In this document: positions 7,869 through 16,284 of the stretch, in pieces | Position numbering within the stretch: position 1 is the stretch's first letter | Layout of the letters: each line of letters opens with the position of its first letter | Origin: JAGVPT01 sp963827085 | GTDB lineage: Bacteria > Bacteroidota > Ignavibacteria > UBA10030 > UBA8401 | Assembly (NCBI GenBank): GCA_963827085.1 | Contig: CAWGZY010000005.1 | Location: 744,001-808,000 of the forward strand | DNA: 64,000 bases | Direction of reading: 5' to 3' | Made by a program: the position numbers and the translations under genes | Notes under the pieces: model-generated | The model's input: only the letters and a program-made list of their open reading frames with translations | Database searches by the model: none | What the model was told of the DNA's origin: nothing

Positions 7869-10126
7869 TATAGTTCTTCCTTTGGAACTAATGTTACTAG
7901 CTGCTCAACGGCTTGTTTGAACGCATCTTCAAGGACATCGATAAGGAGGCTTGTCCCTTCAACGGACTCCTTAATTGCAAGGATCTCTATTTGTTCACAT
8001 ACCTTTGCCACGACGATAGCCCCGACCTGAGCGCTGCTTCCTCGCAATGCATGTGCGGCCTTTCGGACCTGGAACGCATCCCCATGTTCTGTCCCCTCAC
8101 GCATTGATGCAACTTTCAGAGGAAAATCATGTTGGAAATGCTGAATAACCCGGCCCAATAGGCTTGGGCGCGAATGAGACTTGATGCTCTTGATCTCCTC
8201 AATACGTTCTTTGTCGATCACTTGCGCAATTGTTGTCGACGGCAGCAGAGAGGTTTGTTTATCGTCCCGGGCATTCTCCCGATTGGCGCGCAGGTGGGCG
8301 GTCCATTTAGTGATTATACTACGGAGTTCCGCCTGCTTAAAAGGCTTCGCAATGTAATCGTCCATTCCAGCTTGAATGCAGCTTTCCCGATCGCCTGGGA
8401 AAGCATGCGCCGTCACCGCAATAATAATTGCCCTTCTTTCCGGACTTTCGCTTTGACGTATTTGACGCGTTGCTTCATATCCATCCATCACCGGCATTTG
8501 GCAATCCATAAAGATGATATCAAAGGGGGAACGGTTGTTCTCCTGCACGGCGCGGAGCCCATCCGGGACAACAGTAACTTGAAATCCGATTTGAGTAAGC
8601 ATCGCTCTGGATACTTCCTGATTCACTTGATTGTCTTCGGCAACGAGAGCACGAATTTCATTATTGAAGGATTCGCATTCTTTCATCCCTCGCGAATAAT
8701 CGAAAGGAGTATTCTCATGTGTTGTGAATCCGCTCAGGGACGCTTCCTTCTTGTTTGCGTGGAGAGATTTTGATTCTTGCCTTTGAGCCTGGCTCGGCAG
8801 CGGGAGGGTAAACCAGAAGGTACTCCCTTTGCCTGCATAACTTTGCACTCCGATCCTTCCCCCCATTAGTTCGACAAGTTGCTTCGAGATAGCCAGTCCG
8901 AGCCCGGTCCCTCCGTACTTCCGCGTCGTCGATCCATCACCTTGAGTAAAGCTCTGGAATAAGTTCGCCTGCACTTCCTCCTCAATGCCAATACCTGTAT
9001 CTATTACCGATATCTTCACGACCGGCTGCTCTGCACCTTGCTCCTCGATGGCGGCACGCACTGTTATGAAGCCTTGATTCGTGAATTTGATTGCATTGCC
9101 GACGAGGTTCATAATGACTTGACGGACTCGTAACGGATCTCCATAATAATTTGGCAAATCCCCCAAAGCATATTCGCATTTAATTCTCAGTCCTTTTGCA
9201 TCAGCTTTGCCTTCAAGAATTGCGACCACTTCGGCTATGATTTGAACAAGGTCGAATGAAATTCGTTCGATCGTGAGTTTGCCTGCTTCGATCTTGGAAA
9301 AATCAAGAATATCGTTGATGATTGCAAGGAGGGTATCGCCTGAGTTGCGGATCATTGTTGCATATCTGCGCGTTTCTTTTCCCTCTTCTGATTCTATAAG
9401 CAATTCTGATATGCCGATAATGCCGCTCAAGGGCGTACGCAATTCATGGCTCATGTTGGCGACAAACTCTGATTTCAAACGAGAAGCACGAAGCGCAATG
9501 TCTTTTGCGTTCATCAGTTCCTTCGTACGCTCTTCGACTTTTTGTTCAAGAATCCTGTTCTGGTTGCTGATACGCCTGTAGAGTTCGAGCTGCTCCAATC
9601 CGACAGCCGTCTTGAAAAGGACAATCGACATCAGGTTGAGAGCAAATTTATTTGGAATCGATTCACTGCTTTTTGCAATACCCACAAACATTCCGATAAC
9701 GTTCCTTCGTGTTTCCAGGCCATGCAGCACAAAGACGCGCGTGCCATTTCGAGAGGGAATAGGTATCGGCCTGTTTTGATGTAATGCCCAGCCGAAAAGT
9801 CCTTCATTGATAAGTTGATTAACTTCGTGTATGATGGACTCCCGTTCGCCGGCCGGGTCGGCTTCCTCGAGGACAAATTCATTGTTGGTTTCATCGGGTC
9901 TAAAGAAAGCCATTGCTTCAAACCCGACAAGGCGGCGCAGGTGTGCACGCGCTGTTCCGTAGATGGAACTCTTATCCCAACGCGAGTTGGAGGATGCCCG
10001 TTGATCATCGATTGCCGAGACGTCCTCGAATGAATCGAGCATCCATTGATTGGTTTCTTCGAGGAATCGAATACGCTCCATCAACGCTTCGACGCTCGGG
10101 ATCGTATGTAGATTCTCTTCTATCAT
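7868..10126 (-). CDS. hybrid histidine kinase with receiver and Hpt domains
   Basis: This is a 752-residue kinase without an obvious membrane segment. It has a GAF-like sensor region (about 50-200), a coiled coil, HisKA with the H-box 'FVANMSHELRTPLSG' (about 228-242), HATPase_c (about 335-455; 'DTGIGI' and 'GTGLGLAIS'), a receiver (about 490-610; 'IIFMDCQMPVMDG') and a C-terminal Hpt (about 650-745; 'KAAHALRGSSAQVGA' carries the phospho-His). This is the full BarA/ArcB-like phosphorelay set in one chain. The next gene is a response regulator overlapped by one base and is the likely target. The start overlaps the end of the HDOD gene by four bases (ATGA). Confidence 0.94.
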   Translation of the reverse strand: MIEENLHTIPSVEALMERIRFLEETNQWMLDSFEDVSAIDDQRASSNSRWDKSSIYGTARAHLRRLVGFEAMAFFRPDETNNEFVLEEADPAGERESIIHEVNQLINEGLFGWALHQNRPIPIPSRNGTRVFVLHGLETRRNVIGMFVGIAKSSESIPNKFALNLMSIVLFKTAVGLEQLELYRRISNQNRILEQKVEERTKELMNAKDIALRASRLKSEFVANMSHELRTPLSGIIGISELLIESEEGKETRRYATMIRNSGDTLLAIINDILDFSKIEAGKLTIERISFDLVQIIAEVVAILEGKADAKGLRIKCEYALGDLPNYYGDPLRVRQVIMNLVGNAIKFTNQGFITVRAAIEEQGAEQPVVKISVIDTGIGIEEEVQANLFQSFTQGDGSTTRKYGGTGLGLAISKQLVELMGGRIGVQSYAGKGSTFWFTLPLPSQAQRQESKSLHANKKEASLSGFTTHENTPFDYSRGMKECESFNNEIRALVAEDNQVNQEVSRAMLTQIGFQVTVVPDGLRAVQENNRSPFDIIFMDCQMPVMDGYEATRQIRQSESPERRAIIIAVTAHAFPGDRESCIQAGMDDYIAKPFKQAELRSIITKWTAHLRANRENARDDKQTSLLPSTTIAQVIDKERIEEIKSIKSHSRPSLLGRVIQHFQHDFPLKVASMREGTEHGDAFQVRKAAHALRGSSAQVGAIVVAKVCEQIEILAIKESVEGTSLLIDVLEDAFKQAVEQLVTLVPKEEL

Positions 10127-10977
10127 AATTCATTTGAATGAAACATTTTCAATACACCCTCAAGCTGCCGTTCGACGAGGTCGACAATTTGAGGAAGGGA
10201 TCCCGGATTTAGTCCCAGGAGATTCCATGCATCTTCATCGAAGGGGGGGACATTGAGCTCTCCGCTGCTGCCGCATTGCATCGCATGAGCAATCACATCT
10301 GCGATATGAACGACGCTCGCTTCGAGTCGGTAACGATTCGCGCTCTGGGGAGTATGGTGGTATCGGACCATCTCTTCGAGGCTCCCCGGGAGATGCCAGG
10401 CTTCGATCAATGCACCGCCCACCGCTGTGTGGTCAAAACCGATGATTTCCTGTTCTACTGAGAACATTGGCGCCGGATGGTTCATGACGTGAGAAAACGC
10501 TTCGTCCATCATCTCGGGAATTTTGTCATACATGATCAATCGTCCGACGTCATGCAGAATGCCTCCGACAAAAAAGCGTTCGACATTTGATTCCCGGTTG
10601 AGCCCTGCAATCACTCTGGCGGCCAGGCCGCAGGCGACACTGTGTTTCCAGAATGATTCCATGGAGACAAAACGTTCGGGAATACGTTGAAATAGCTTCA
10701 CGATGGAAGTGGCGATAGTAAGATCGTGCAGTTGCTGGGTTCCGACTACCATGACCGCACGGGAAATAGTATCGATCTCCCGTGGAAAACCGAAATATGC
10801 ACTGTTGACAATGCGCAAGAGCCTTGCCGTAAGGCCCGCATCCTGCATGATGATAGAGCTGATTTGGCCGACAGTGGCTCGCTGGCTGAAAATCGCTTCA
10901 TTCAGTCGTTCATGAACAACCGACACGGAAGAAAGTTTTTCGGTGCCGTCCAAAAGATCTCGAGGGCTGCTGAACAT
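10123..10977 (-). CDS. HDOD domain protein
   Basis: This 284-residue protein is almost entirely an HDOD domain. It shows 'DAGLTARLLRIVNSAYFG', a helix bundle with 'GILHDVGRLIMYD' and 'EAWHLPGSLEEMVRYHH'. HDOD is an HD-superfamily fold that usually lacks a complete catalytic set and serves as a signalling output or scaffold beside two-component and c-di-GMP proteins. The gene begins two bases after the TAG of the 113-residue upstream gene and overlaps the hybrid kinase by four bases, so the three are probably translated together. Whether it binds a nucleotide cannot be told from sequence. Confidence 0.92.
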   Translation of the reverse strand: MFSSPRDLLDGTEKLSSVSVVHERLNEAIFSQRATVGQISSIIMQDAGLTARLLRIVNSAYFGFPREIDTISRAVMVVGTQQLHDLTIATSIVKLFQRIPERFVSMESFWKHSVACGLAARVIAGLNRESNVERFFVGGILHDVGRLIMYDKIPEMMDEAFSHVMNHPAPMFSVEQEIIGFDHTAVGGALIEAWHLPGSLEEMVRYHHTPQSANRYRLEASVVHIADVIAHAMQCGSSGELNVPPFDEDAWNLLGLNPGSLPQIVDLVERQLEGVLKMFHSNEL

Positions 10978-10979
10978 AC

Positions 10980-11321
10980 CTATCTTCTTTCCGATCTTGC
11001 TTCTGCAATTCGAATTGTCGCTAACCGCATCAATTCCTTCGCGAACAAGTTGTTCCGGTTGGCGTGTTGAAAAAGCACTTGCACTTCGTTCTTTGCTTCC
11101 TGCACGAAGCGGGGATCGATGTCAGGCTCATGCGATACGCTGTGCTCTTTTACGCTCGCCTCGTCAATACTGACTTCGAGCACGCCCCACGTTTTTAGAA
11201 TCTTAATGCCATTTGGAGTGATAGCAGTTCCTTTTTGCATTAGAATGGTTCCGTGAAAATCACTGACGGGATCATCTACGATCATTCCCTCGCTGAGTTG
11301 GTTGACGCCTATTTTTCCCAT
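10980..11321 (-). CDS. small protein like the N-terminal region of HD-GYP phosphodiesterases
   Basis: This 113-residue protein contains a block 'LSEGMIVDDPVSDFHGTIL' followed by 'KGTAITPNGIKILKTWGV'. It resembles the DUF3391-like start of HD-GYP proteins ('L-x-x-GM-x-x-x-D-V ... G-x-x-L ... KG-x-x-LT'). No HD-GYP catalytic domain follows, but an HDOD gene starts two bases downstream. The pair may be a split form of the usual fused architecture, which is inference. It is the first gene of the 3867-11321 operon. Its upstream region carries an inverted-repeat element. Confidence 0.75.
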   Translation of the reverse strand: MGKIGVNQLSEGMIVDDPVSDFHGTILMQKGTAITPNGIKILKTWGVLEVSIDEASVKEHSVSHEPDIDPRFVQEAKNEVQVLFQHANRNNLFAKELMRLATIRIAEARSERR

Positions 11322-12173
11322 GTGAGCCTCGAATAATTGTGAATTACTAACTCACGTTACGCAATCGTAAAGTATCCACGAAGAACACGAAAGTTTAGAA
11401 TCGTTTTTGAAATACACTACTATCTTTCACAAGGCATTAAATAAGCCCTGTCGTGCTGTTTGTGAACTTCGTGGATCATTCAATGGTTTGCGTAAATTCA
11501 GTTACTAATTCTTAATGTGCAAAACACCAATAGTATTGCCACGAAGTCGCAAAGGCGCGAAACATCAATCTTCCTAATTAATCAGCTCTTCGTAATGAAG
11601 CTTGCAGCAAGGTTTTTAAATTCTGCGTAACATCATTATGAAACTATTTGACTTAGGTGAATTAAATGGAGAAGGATAGAGATGTAGAAAGGTTATTATT
11701 CCCCGAGTTCAGATACGATCGAGGTGCAGTACTTTCTTGCATCCCTTCACCCTTACCCTGCGAAAATGCGGAAGCCAGTAAGAAGTTGTTCTGTCTAAAT
11801 TCCGCGTAGACCGGATAACCCGAATCGATATAATTAACCACCTGCGATAGTAGGTCATCTTCGCATAATGAGGAGCAACAGATGTGCCACAATACGCTTA
11901 GGGATTCACTCTTGAAGACGCAAAAATAGGCGAGATTGAGGGAAACAACTAGTTCAAAAGGAGTTTCAAGCTTGTGGGACCGGACGGTCTGTCCACTTTC
12001 AGCCAACTGTCCAAGAAAAGGGGTTCAGATTATCGTCCGCAGGAAACTCTGTAATCAAGAGATGGCGGTCGCAGGTTTATCGTAATGCGATGGCTTGACT
12101 ATGAAATGTCTATAAATGTCCGATATACTGAGATAGCAGTACATCCCGGTTCATCGTAAGATTCCTCGCGTTA
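11322..12173. other. gene-poor spacer with inverted-repeat element
   Basis: The left part holds the 11341-11513 inverted repeat. At 11525-11570 there is a short run of the 'cacgaagtcgcaaaggcgcg' type seen elsewhere in the window. A 114-codon minus-strand frame (11662-12006) has no ribosome site and no protein-like pattern, so I do not call it. Confidence 0.5.
11341..11513. repeat. MITE-like element with about 50-base terminal inverted repeats
   Basis: The left arm contains TTACGCAA (11357-11364) and then 'gtatccacgaagaacacg'. The right arm is its imperfect reverse complement ('gtgaacttcgtggatc' ... TTGCGTAA at 11488-11495). Outer 'attactaac' and 'gttactaatt' also pair. The element codes for nothing and is about 170 bases long. 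Related sequence occurs at 13501-13685 and 21951-22017. Confidence 0.6.
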
Positions 12174-12818
12174 CTACTTGTTCCCGAGGGCGAAAGGCAC
12201 AATGTTATTGAACTTCAAGATAATTTTAGGCGAGTTGACTGATTCAATGTCGATGCTCTTATCTTCCCTGTAACTGTAGTAAATACTTCCAATGATTGTG
12301 CCAGAAAAGCTTACGACTTGTCCGATAGAAAGTCGTGAAACCTGTTGATATGTCTTTGTTCCTTTTTCCAAGATAGAGTTTTCTTCCCATGTCGGCCAAC
12401 GCTGATAATGAGTCTGGTAAGAAATTGGAAATCCTCCGGCGTCGCTAACAATCCTCAGAAAAGCCCAGGCGCCTTTGTTTTCATTTCTAATGTCCGCAAT
12501 TTTGCCAATCCAGTTATTTACTCGGGATTTTTTTTCTTTGAAGAATTTTGACCTTGCCTTATCGCATTCGTTGGCCAGTGCGATTCGTTGAATATCATTT
12601 TTTGCAACGCTCAATTGGTTTCGAAAGCGGAGATTAGTCTCATGAAATGAGATTTGTTCCGCGGGGTAATGAATTACTGAAGCGGGCGGCGTTATCGACG
12701 CTGCTTCGATTTTTTGAGAAGGGGGTTTCTGATCGACCTTCTGATTACGGCAAGAGAGGAGAAGGATCAAGATCGAACATAACAAGCACGGAATACTGTT
12801 GTATTTAGTCGGTTTCAT
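12174..12818 (-). CDS. uncharacterised lipoprotein
   Basis: The product is 214 residues long with a lipoprotein signal: basic start, hydrophobic stretch and lipobox ending in C23 ('LLLSC'). The mature part begins with a Pro/Lys-rich linker, then a helical stretch (about 60-100), and ends in a beta-rich region ('IGQVVSFSGTIIGS' ... 'IILKFNNIVPF') that could be an OB-like barrel. I do not recognise the family. It stands alone on the minus strand between two repeat-bearing spacers, with no evident operon partner. It is likely anchored in the envelope. Confidence 0.72.
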   Translation of the reverse strand: MKPTKYNSIPCLLCSILILLLSCRNQKVDQKPPSQKIEAASITPPASVIHYPAEQISFHETNLRFRNQLSVAKNDIQRIALANECDKARSKFFKEKKSRVNNWIGKIADIRNENKGAWAFLRIVSDAGGFPISYQTHYQRWPTWEENSILEKGTKTYQQVSRLSIGQVVSFSGTIIGSIYYSYREDKSIDIESVNSPKIILKFNNIVPFALGNK

Positions 12819-12969
12819 TGAGCGATATGCCTATCGTGTGTTTGCAGACGTCAGTTGAAATGAAAAATATGTACACAGAAAAGAAAACATAACCAAAGAA
12901 CTATGCCACCGTTTTTGTGAAATGCCCGTCAGGCCGAGGACTGAAGCTGTTTTCTGATTGGATAAAGGC

Positions 12970-13275
12970 CTAATGCATCTTTTCTACGAACGTTATACTC
13001 CCCATTATACTTATGCAAACGACGCCGGCAAAAAAAACGAGAAGACTCCATTTGTTCGATTGGGAAAGCTTGCCCCACCTCAAAAGGAGATACCCGGCTA
13101 GCAAATTACCTAACGCCCACAGGACATTTATTATCGGTGATGACAATCCTTTTCCCGGCGGGGTAGCAAACGGGGTAGGAAAACTGTCGCCGGATATTCC
13201 GTGTACGAAATGAGGAATTGTGTTGGTCAAGAATAGTCCCGCGAAGAAGCAAGCGACATAATGGTACCATTTCAT
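12970..13275 (-). CDS. small three-helix membrane protein, conserved uncharacterised type
   Basis: The product is 101 residues from the ATG at 13275, which has AGGGAAG ahead of it. An earlier in-frame ATG (13326) lacks such a site. It has three hydrophobic helices (about 5-20, 45-62 and 75-92) and a central 'FPTPFATPPGKGLSSP' loop. I have the impression that this loop is typical of a widespread small membrane protein family of unknown function. No operon partner is visible. Confidence 0.75.
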   Translation of the reverse strand: MKWYHYVACFFAGLFLTNTIPHFVHGISGDSFPTPFATPPGKGLSSPIINVLWALGNLLAGYLLLRWGKLSQSNKWSLLVFFAGVVCISIMGSITFVEKMH

Positions 13276-13688
13276 AAACTTCCCTTGCAAAGTGTTTATT
13301 GAGTATACCCGAAACCATGCGAGCAATGCCCGTGCAGCCAGGAGCCCTTTCTGCTGCTGATTCTTTGGGCATTCAGCGTTAATGATGTGGGGGAATCTTA
13401 CTGAAATTTATGCAGGGAAGCAATGGCAACTTTTCAACCCGCAAAAAAGACGGACTGAATCCCAGAGAACGGTATCGATCGATGTGTGGATCTTCTTTGT
13501 CAATAACTGATGTTACGCAAAATATTGAAGTATCCACTAAGTTCACGAAGGACACAAAAGAACATATTTACGCAGGTTGTTGCCGAATAAATTCTTTATG
13601 GAAAACAATTATTGACTCTCATAACCTGGATTTAATTCTTCGTGTCGTTTCGCGCCCTTAGTGGAAACCGAGCAATGAGTAATGTGCG
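13276..13688. other. spacer holding a repeat element
   Basis: The region between the small membrane protein gene and the end of cydB is largely the 13501-13685 inverted repeat. An 83-codon plus-strand frame at 13410-13661 lies inside the repeat and is not credible. Confidence 0.5.
13501..13685. repeat. second MITE-like inverted repeat
   Basis: The left arm reads 'gttacgcaaaatattgaag' then 'tatccactaagttcacgaa'. The right arm ('gtgtcgtttcgcgcccttag' then 'tgg') is its imperfect reverse complement. 'gtcaataact' occurs at both edges. The left arm is close to the one at 11357 and to 21951-22017. Confidence 0.55.
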
Positions 13689-14705
13689 TCAATAACTCTC
13701 CTTTGACAATACGACCTTCCCTCTGAACACACGGTAAATAAATATCGTATACCCGATAACAATAGGCATCCCGATGAGGGCGATGATGAGCATCGCACTG
13801 AGAGTGCCCGGAGTTGAAGAAGCATTGTAGATAGTCAGACTATACGCCAGGTTGATGTTCGAAGGAACAAGCCGCGGGAATAAGCTTACGGCGGCAAGTC
13901 CGATCACCGATGTGACAAGAGTTGAGGAAGCGACAAATGCTCTGAAGTATTTCTCTCCCTTCATTGCGACCGGAACATACAGCACCGAGCCAAACAGCAA
14001 GAGAATCAACACCCAGAACAGCGGGTTCGTGAGCAACCCTTGGAAGAGAAAACCTGCCTCAAAAAAAGTAGCTAAGGTCGTGAGTGAGTACAACACGATG
14101 AATGCAATCCAACAAGGAGTAATCCACTTTAACGTCCACTCCTGCTGAGTGTCGCTTGTCTTCATCGTCATGTAGATTGCTCCGTGCATCATAAACAGCA
14201 CAAGCGTGAGGACGCCGACCGCGATAGAATAGGGATTCAGCAGGCCGAGGAACGAGCCAGTGAACGAGCCGGTCGCATCGATCGGAATGCCGCGGAGGAT
14301 ATTTCCAAAGGCAACACCGAAGAGGATGGCTGGGAGGAGACTTCCGATTCCAAATGCCCAGTCGCAAGCGGCGCGCCATTTCGGCGATTCGACTTTACCA
14401 CGGAACTCGAACGAGACTGCCCGGAGAATGAGTGCAAACAACAGGAGCATCAAGGCAAGATAAAATGCGCTGAAAACGGTGGCGTACACGACGGGAAAAG
14501 CGGCAAATAACGCGCCTCCGCCAGTAAGAAGCCAAACTTCGTTGCCATCCCATACCGGCCCGATCGCATTGATATTGATGCGCCGGCGATCTTCGCCTTT
14601 TGTAAATAAATGCAAAACGCCGACCCCCAGATCGAAGCCGTCCAGAATTGCGTAACCGATTAAAAGTACCCCCACGAGTAAGAACCAAATTGTGTTCAGA
14701 TCCAT
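13689..14705 (-). CDS. cydB: cytochrome bd quinol oxidase subunit II
   Basis: The 338-residue integral membrane protein starts 'MDLNTIWFLLVGVLLIGYAILDGFDLGVG', the classic CydB opening (given here as its two halves, MDLNTIWFLLVG and YAILDGFDLGVG). It contains 'GPVWDGNEVWLLTGGGALFAAFP', whose W-D-G-N-E-V-W core is diagnostic. Length matches the family (about 335-380). With CydA it forms the high-affinity quinol oxidase that reduces oxygen to water without pumping protons. The start ATG overlaps the TAA of cydA by one base, so the two are co-translated. Confidence 0.97.
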   Translation of the reverse strand: MDLNTIWFLLVGVLLIGYAILDGFDLGVGVLHLFTKGEDRRRININAIGPVWDGNEVWLLTGGGALFAAFPVVYATVFSAFYLALMLLLFALILRAVSFEFRGKVESPKWRAACDWAFGIGSLLPAILFGVAFGNILRGIPIDATGSFTGSFLGLLNPYSIAVGVLTLVLFMMHGAIYMTMKTSDTQQEWTLKWITPCWIAFIVLYSLTTLATFFEAGFLFQGLLTNPLFWVLILLLFGSVLYVPVAMKGEKYFRAFVASSTLVTSVIGLAAVSLFPRLVPSNINLAYSLTIYNASSTPGTLSAMLIIALIGMPIVIGYTIFIYRVFRGKVVLSKESY

Positions 14706-16060
14706 TAGCTTAACACCTCCTTTGCTTCGTTAGGGAATGGAATACTTGAAACGGGCTCAGGCCCGTGCTTCATCTCCTGAATAAAGAGATAAATGTACAG
14801 CGAACCGAGCAGGAGGTAAATCGCGCTGAAAAGGATGACCGAAAAAAGGATTTCGCCGGCCCCGACAGTCTTTGAAATCGCATCGCTTGTTTTCATGATG
14901 TGATAGACAATCCACGGCTGCCGGCCGACTTCCGTGGTGATCCATCCTAATTGACACGCGATAATAGGAAGAGGCATAGACCACATGAAAGTTTTCAGAA
15001 GCTTTCGGCTTTCCCAAAGTTTCTTTCGGCGAAGCTGTATCACACCGAAGAGCATAACGGCAATGAAATACATTCCCAGCAGCACCATGTTATGGTATGA
15101 AACGAATGTAGGCCAGAGCGGAGGAATTTGGTCTGGCGGAAACTCATTAATTCCCTTGACCGGCGCACTCAGATCGCCAAATGCCAGCCAGCTTAACAGG
15201 CCAGGAATTTCAACCGGTGCCCGGAGCTGAGGAGGGGGTAAGGTTGGGTATGCAAAGAAGACGAGGGGAGCCCCTGTTTCCGTGGTGTAGAGTCCCTGTA
15301 TTGCCGCGAACTTTTCCGGTTGTGTTCTTGCAACCTGCTGTCCGTGAATGTGACCGAATGGGAACACTTCCATGAGCGAAACGATCAGTCCAAAAGCCAC
15401 TGCGAGTGCCATTGACCTCTTAGCCGTTTCGACTTCTTTTTCTCTGAGGATCAAATATGCCGAGACACCGGCCATGATGAAAGCGCCGGCGATCAATGCC
15501 GCGTCTAGCGTGTGGAAGAACCGGGGGAGCGTTGAGGGATTGAAAACCGCTTCCCAGAAATTAATGAGTTCGGCCCGTCCCCCTTGAATATGAAAACCTG
15601 CCGGGGTTTGCATCCATGAGCTTGCGACGAGAATCCAAAACGCGGAAATGGTCGAGCCGACTGCGACCATGAGAGCGGAGAACCAATGAACGCCCTTTGA
15701 AACTTTATTTCGTCCGAAAAGATAAAGTCCTAAGAAGGTGGATTCGAGGAAGAAGGCAAACACGCCTTCGGCTGCGAGCGGTGCTCCAAAAATATCGCCG
15801 ACGAACTTTGAGTATTCTGCCCAGTTTGTGCCGAATTGAAATTCCATTACAATTCCTGTAGCGACGCCGATGGCGAAGTTGAGAGCAAGAATTCGTGCAA
15901 AAAATTTTCCAATCCGGATGTAGGTCTGGTTATTCCTTTTCCACCCCAGCGCTTCGACAATCACCAACAACCAGGCAAGACCGATAGTGATTGGAGGGAA
16001 AATAAAATGAAACCCGACAGTGATGGCGAACTGGAGACGTGATAAGAGTAGAGGATCCAT
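14705..16060 (-). CDS. cydA: cytochrome bd quinol oxidase subunit I, short Q-loop type
   Basis: The 451-residue subunit carries the heme ligands of the family. H18 lies in 'ITVGFHFIFPP', and the 'GWITTEVGRQPW' block near the C-terminus is present. It is about 70 residues shorter than the E. coli protein. The difference falls in the periplasmic quinol-binding loop, so it belongs to the short Q-loop (cyanide-insensitive-like) class. It works at low oxygen in the inner membrane. Upstream, 16061-16284, lie a perfect palindrome and then the ten-PAS kinase on the same strand, which may sense the same redox state (inference). No cydX or cydDC genes are seen. Confidence 0.97.
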   Translation of the reverse strand: MDPLLLSRLQFAITVGFHFIFPPITIGLAWLLVIVEALGWKRNNQTYIRIGKFFARILALNFAIGVATGIVMEFQFGTNWAEYSKFVGDIFGAPLAAEGVFAFFLESTFLGLYLFGRNKVSKGVHWFSALMVAVGSTISAFWILVASSWMQTPAGFHIQGGRAELINFWEAVFNPSTLPRFFHTLDAALIAGAFIMAGVSAYLILREKEVETAKRSMALAVAFGLIVSLMEVFPFGHIHGQQVARTQPEKFAAIQGLYTTETGAPLVFFAYPTLPPPQLRAPVEIPGLLSWLAFGDLSAPVKGINEFPPDQIPPLWPTFVSYHNMVLLGMYFIAVMLFGVIQLRRKKLWESRKLLKTFMWSMPLPIIACQLGWITTEVGRQPWIVYHIMKTSDAISKTVGAGEILFSVILFSAIYLLLGSLYIYLFIQEMKHGPEPVSSIPFPNEAKEVLS

Positions 16061-16211
16061 TGTTATGTGTACTCCATGTTTGTGACAGAGAATGCCGTTT
16101 GATTAAAGGGAAAATATATCGATCGTGCGACCCTCCCGTGAGCTTTGACCGCAGCAATCTCTGTGCCGCATTCGTATCCAACAAATAATATTTCACGGAG
16201 CGACACAGAGA

Positions 16212-16229
16212 TTTGTGGAATTCCACAAA
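16212..16229. promoter_or_regulatory. perfect 18-base palindrome upstream of cydA
   Basis: TTTGTGGAATTCCACAAA is its own reverse complement. It lies about 150 bases upstream of the cydA start in the short gap after the giant kinase gene, so it could be an operator. It is flanked by 'cacagag' and 'ccacagag', a motif of environmental repeat families, so it may instead be repeat debris. Confidence 0.35.
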
Positions 16230-16284
16230 GCCACAGAGTTTGTGAGCGAATAGCTGATTTCATTTTTTGATCGGACAAGTACGC

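Noticed and set aside
11662..12006. 114-codon minus-strand frame
   Set aside because: Composition is unlike the neighbours, with no ribosome site or motif.
13410..13661. 83-codon plus-strand frame
   Set aside because: It lies inside the inverted-repeat element.
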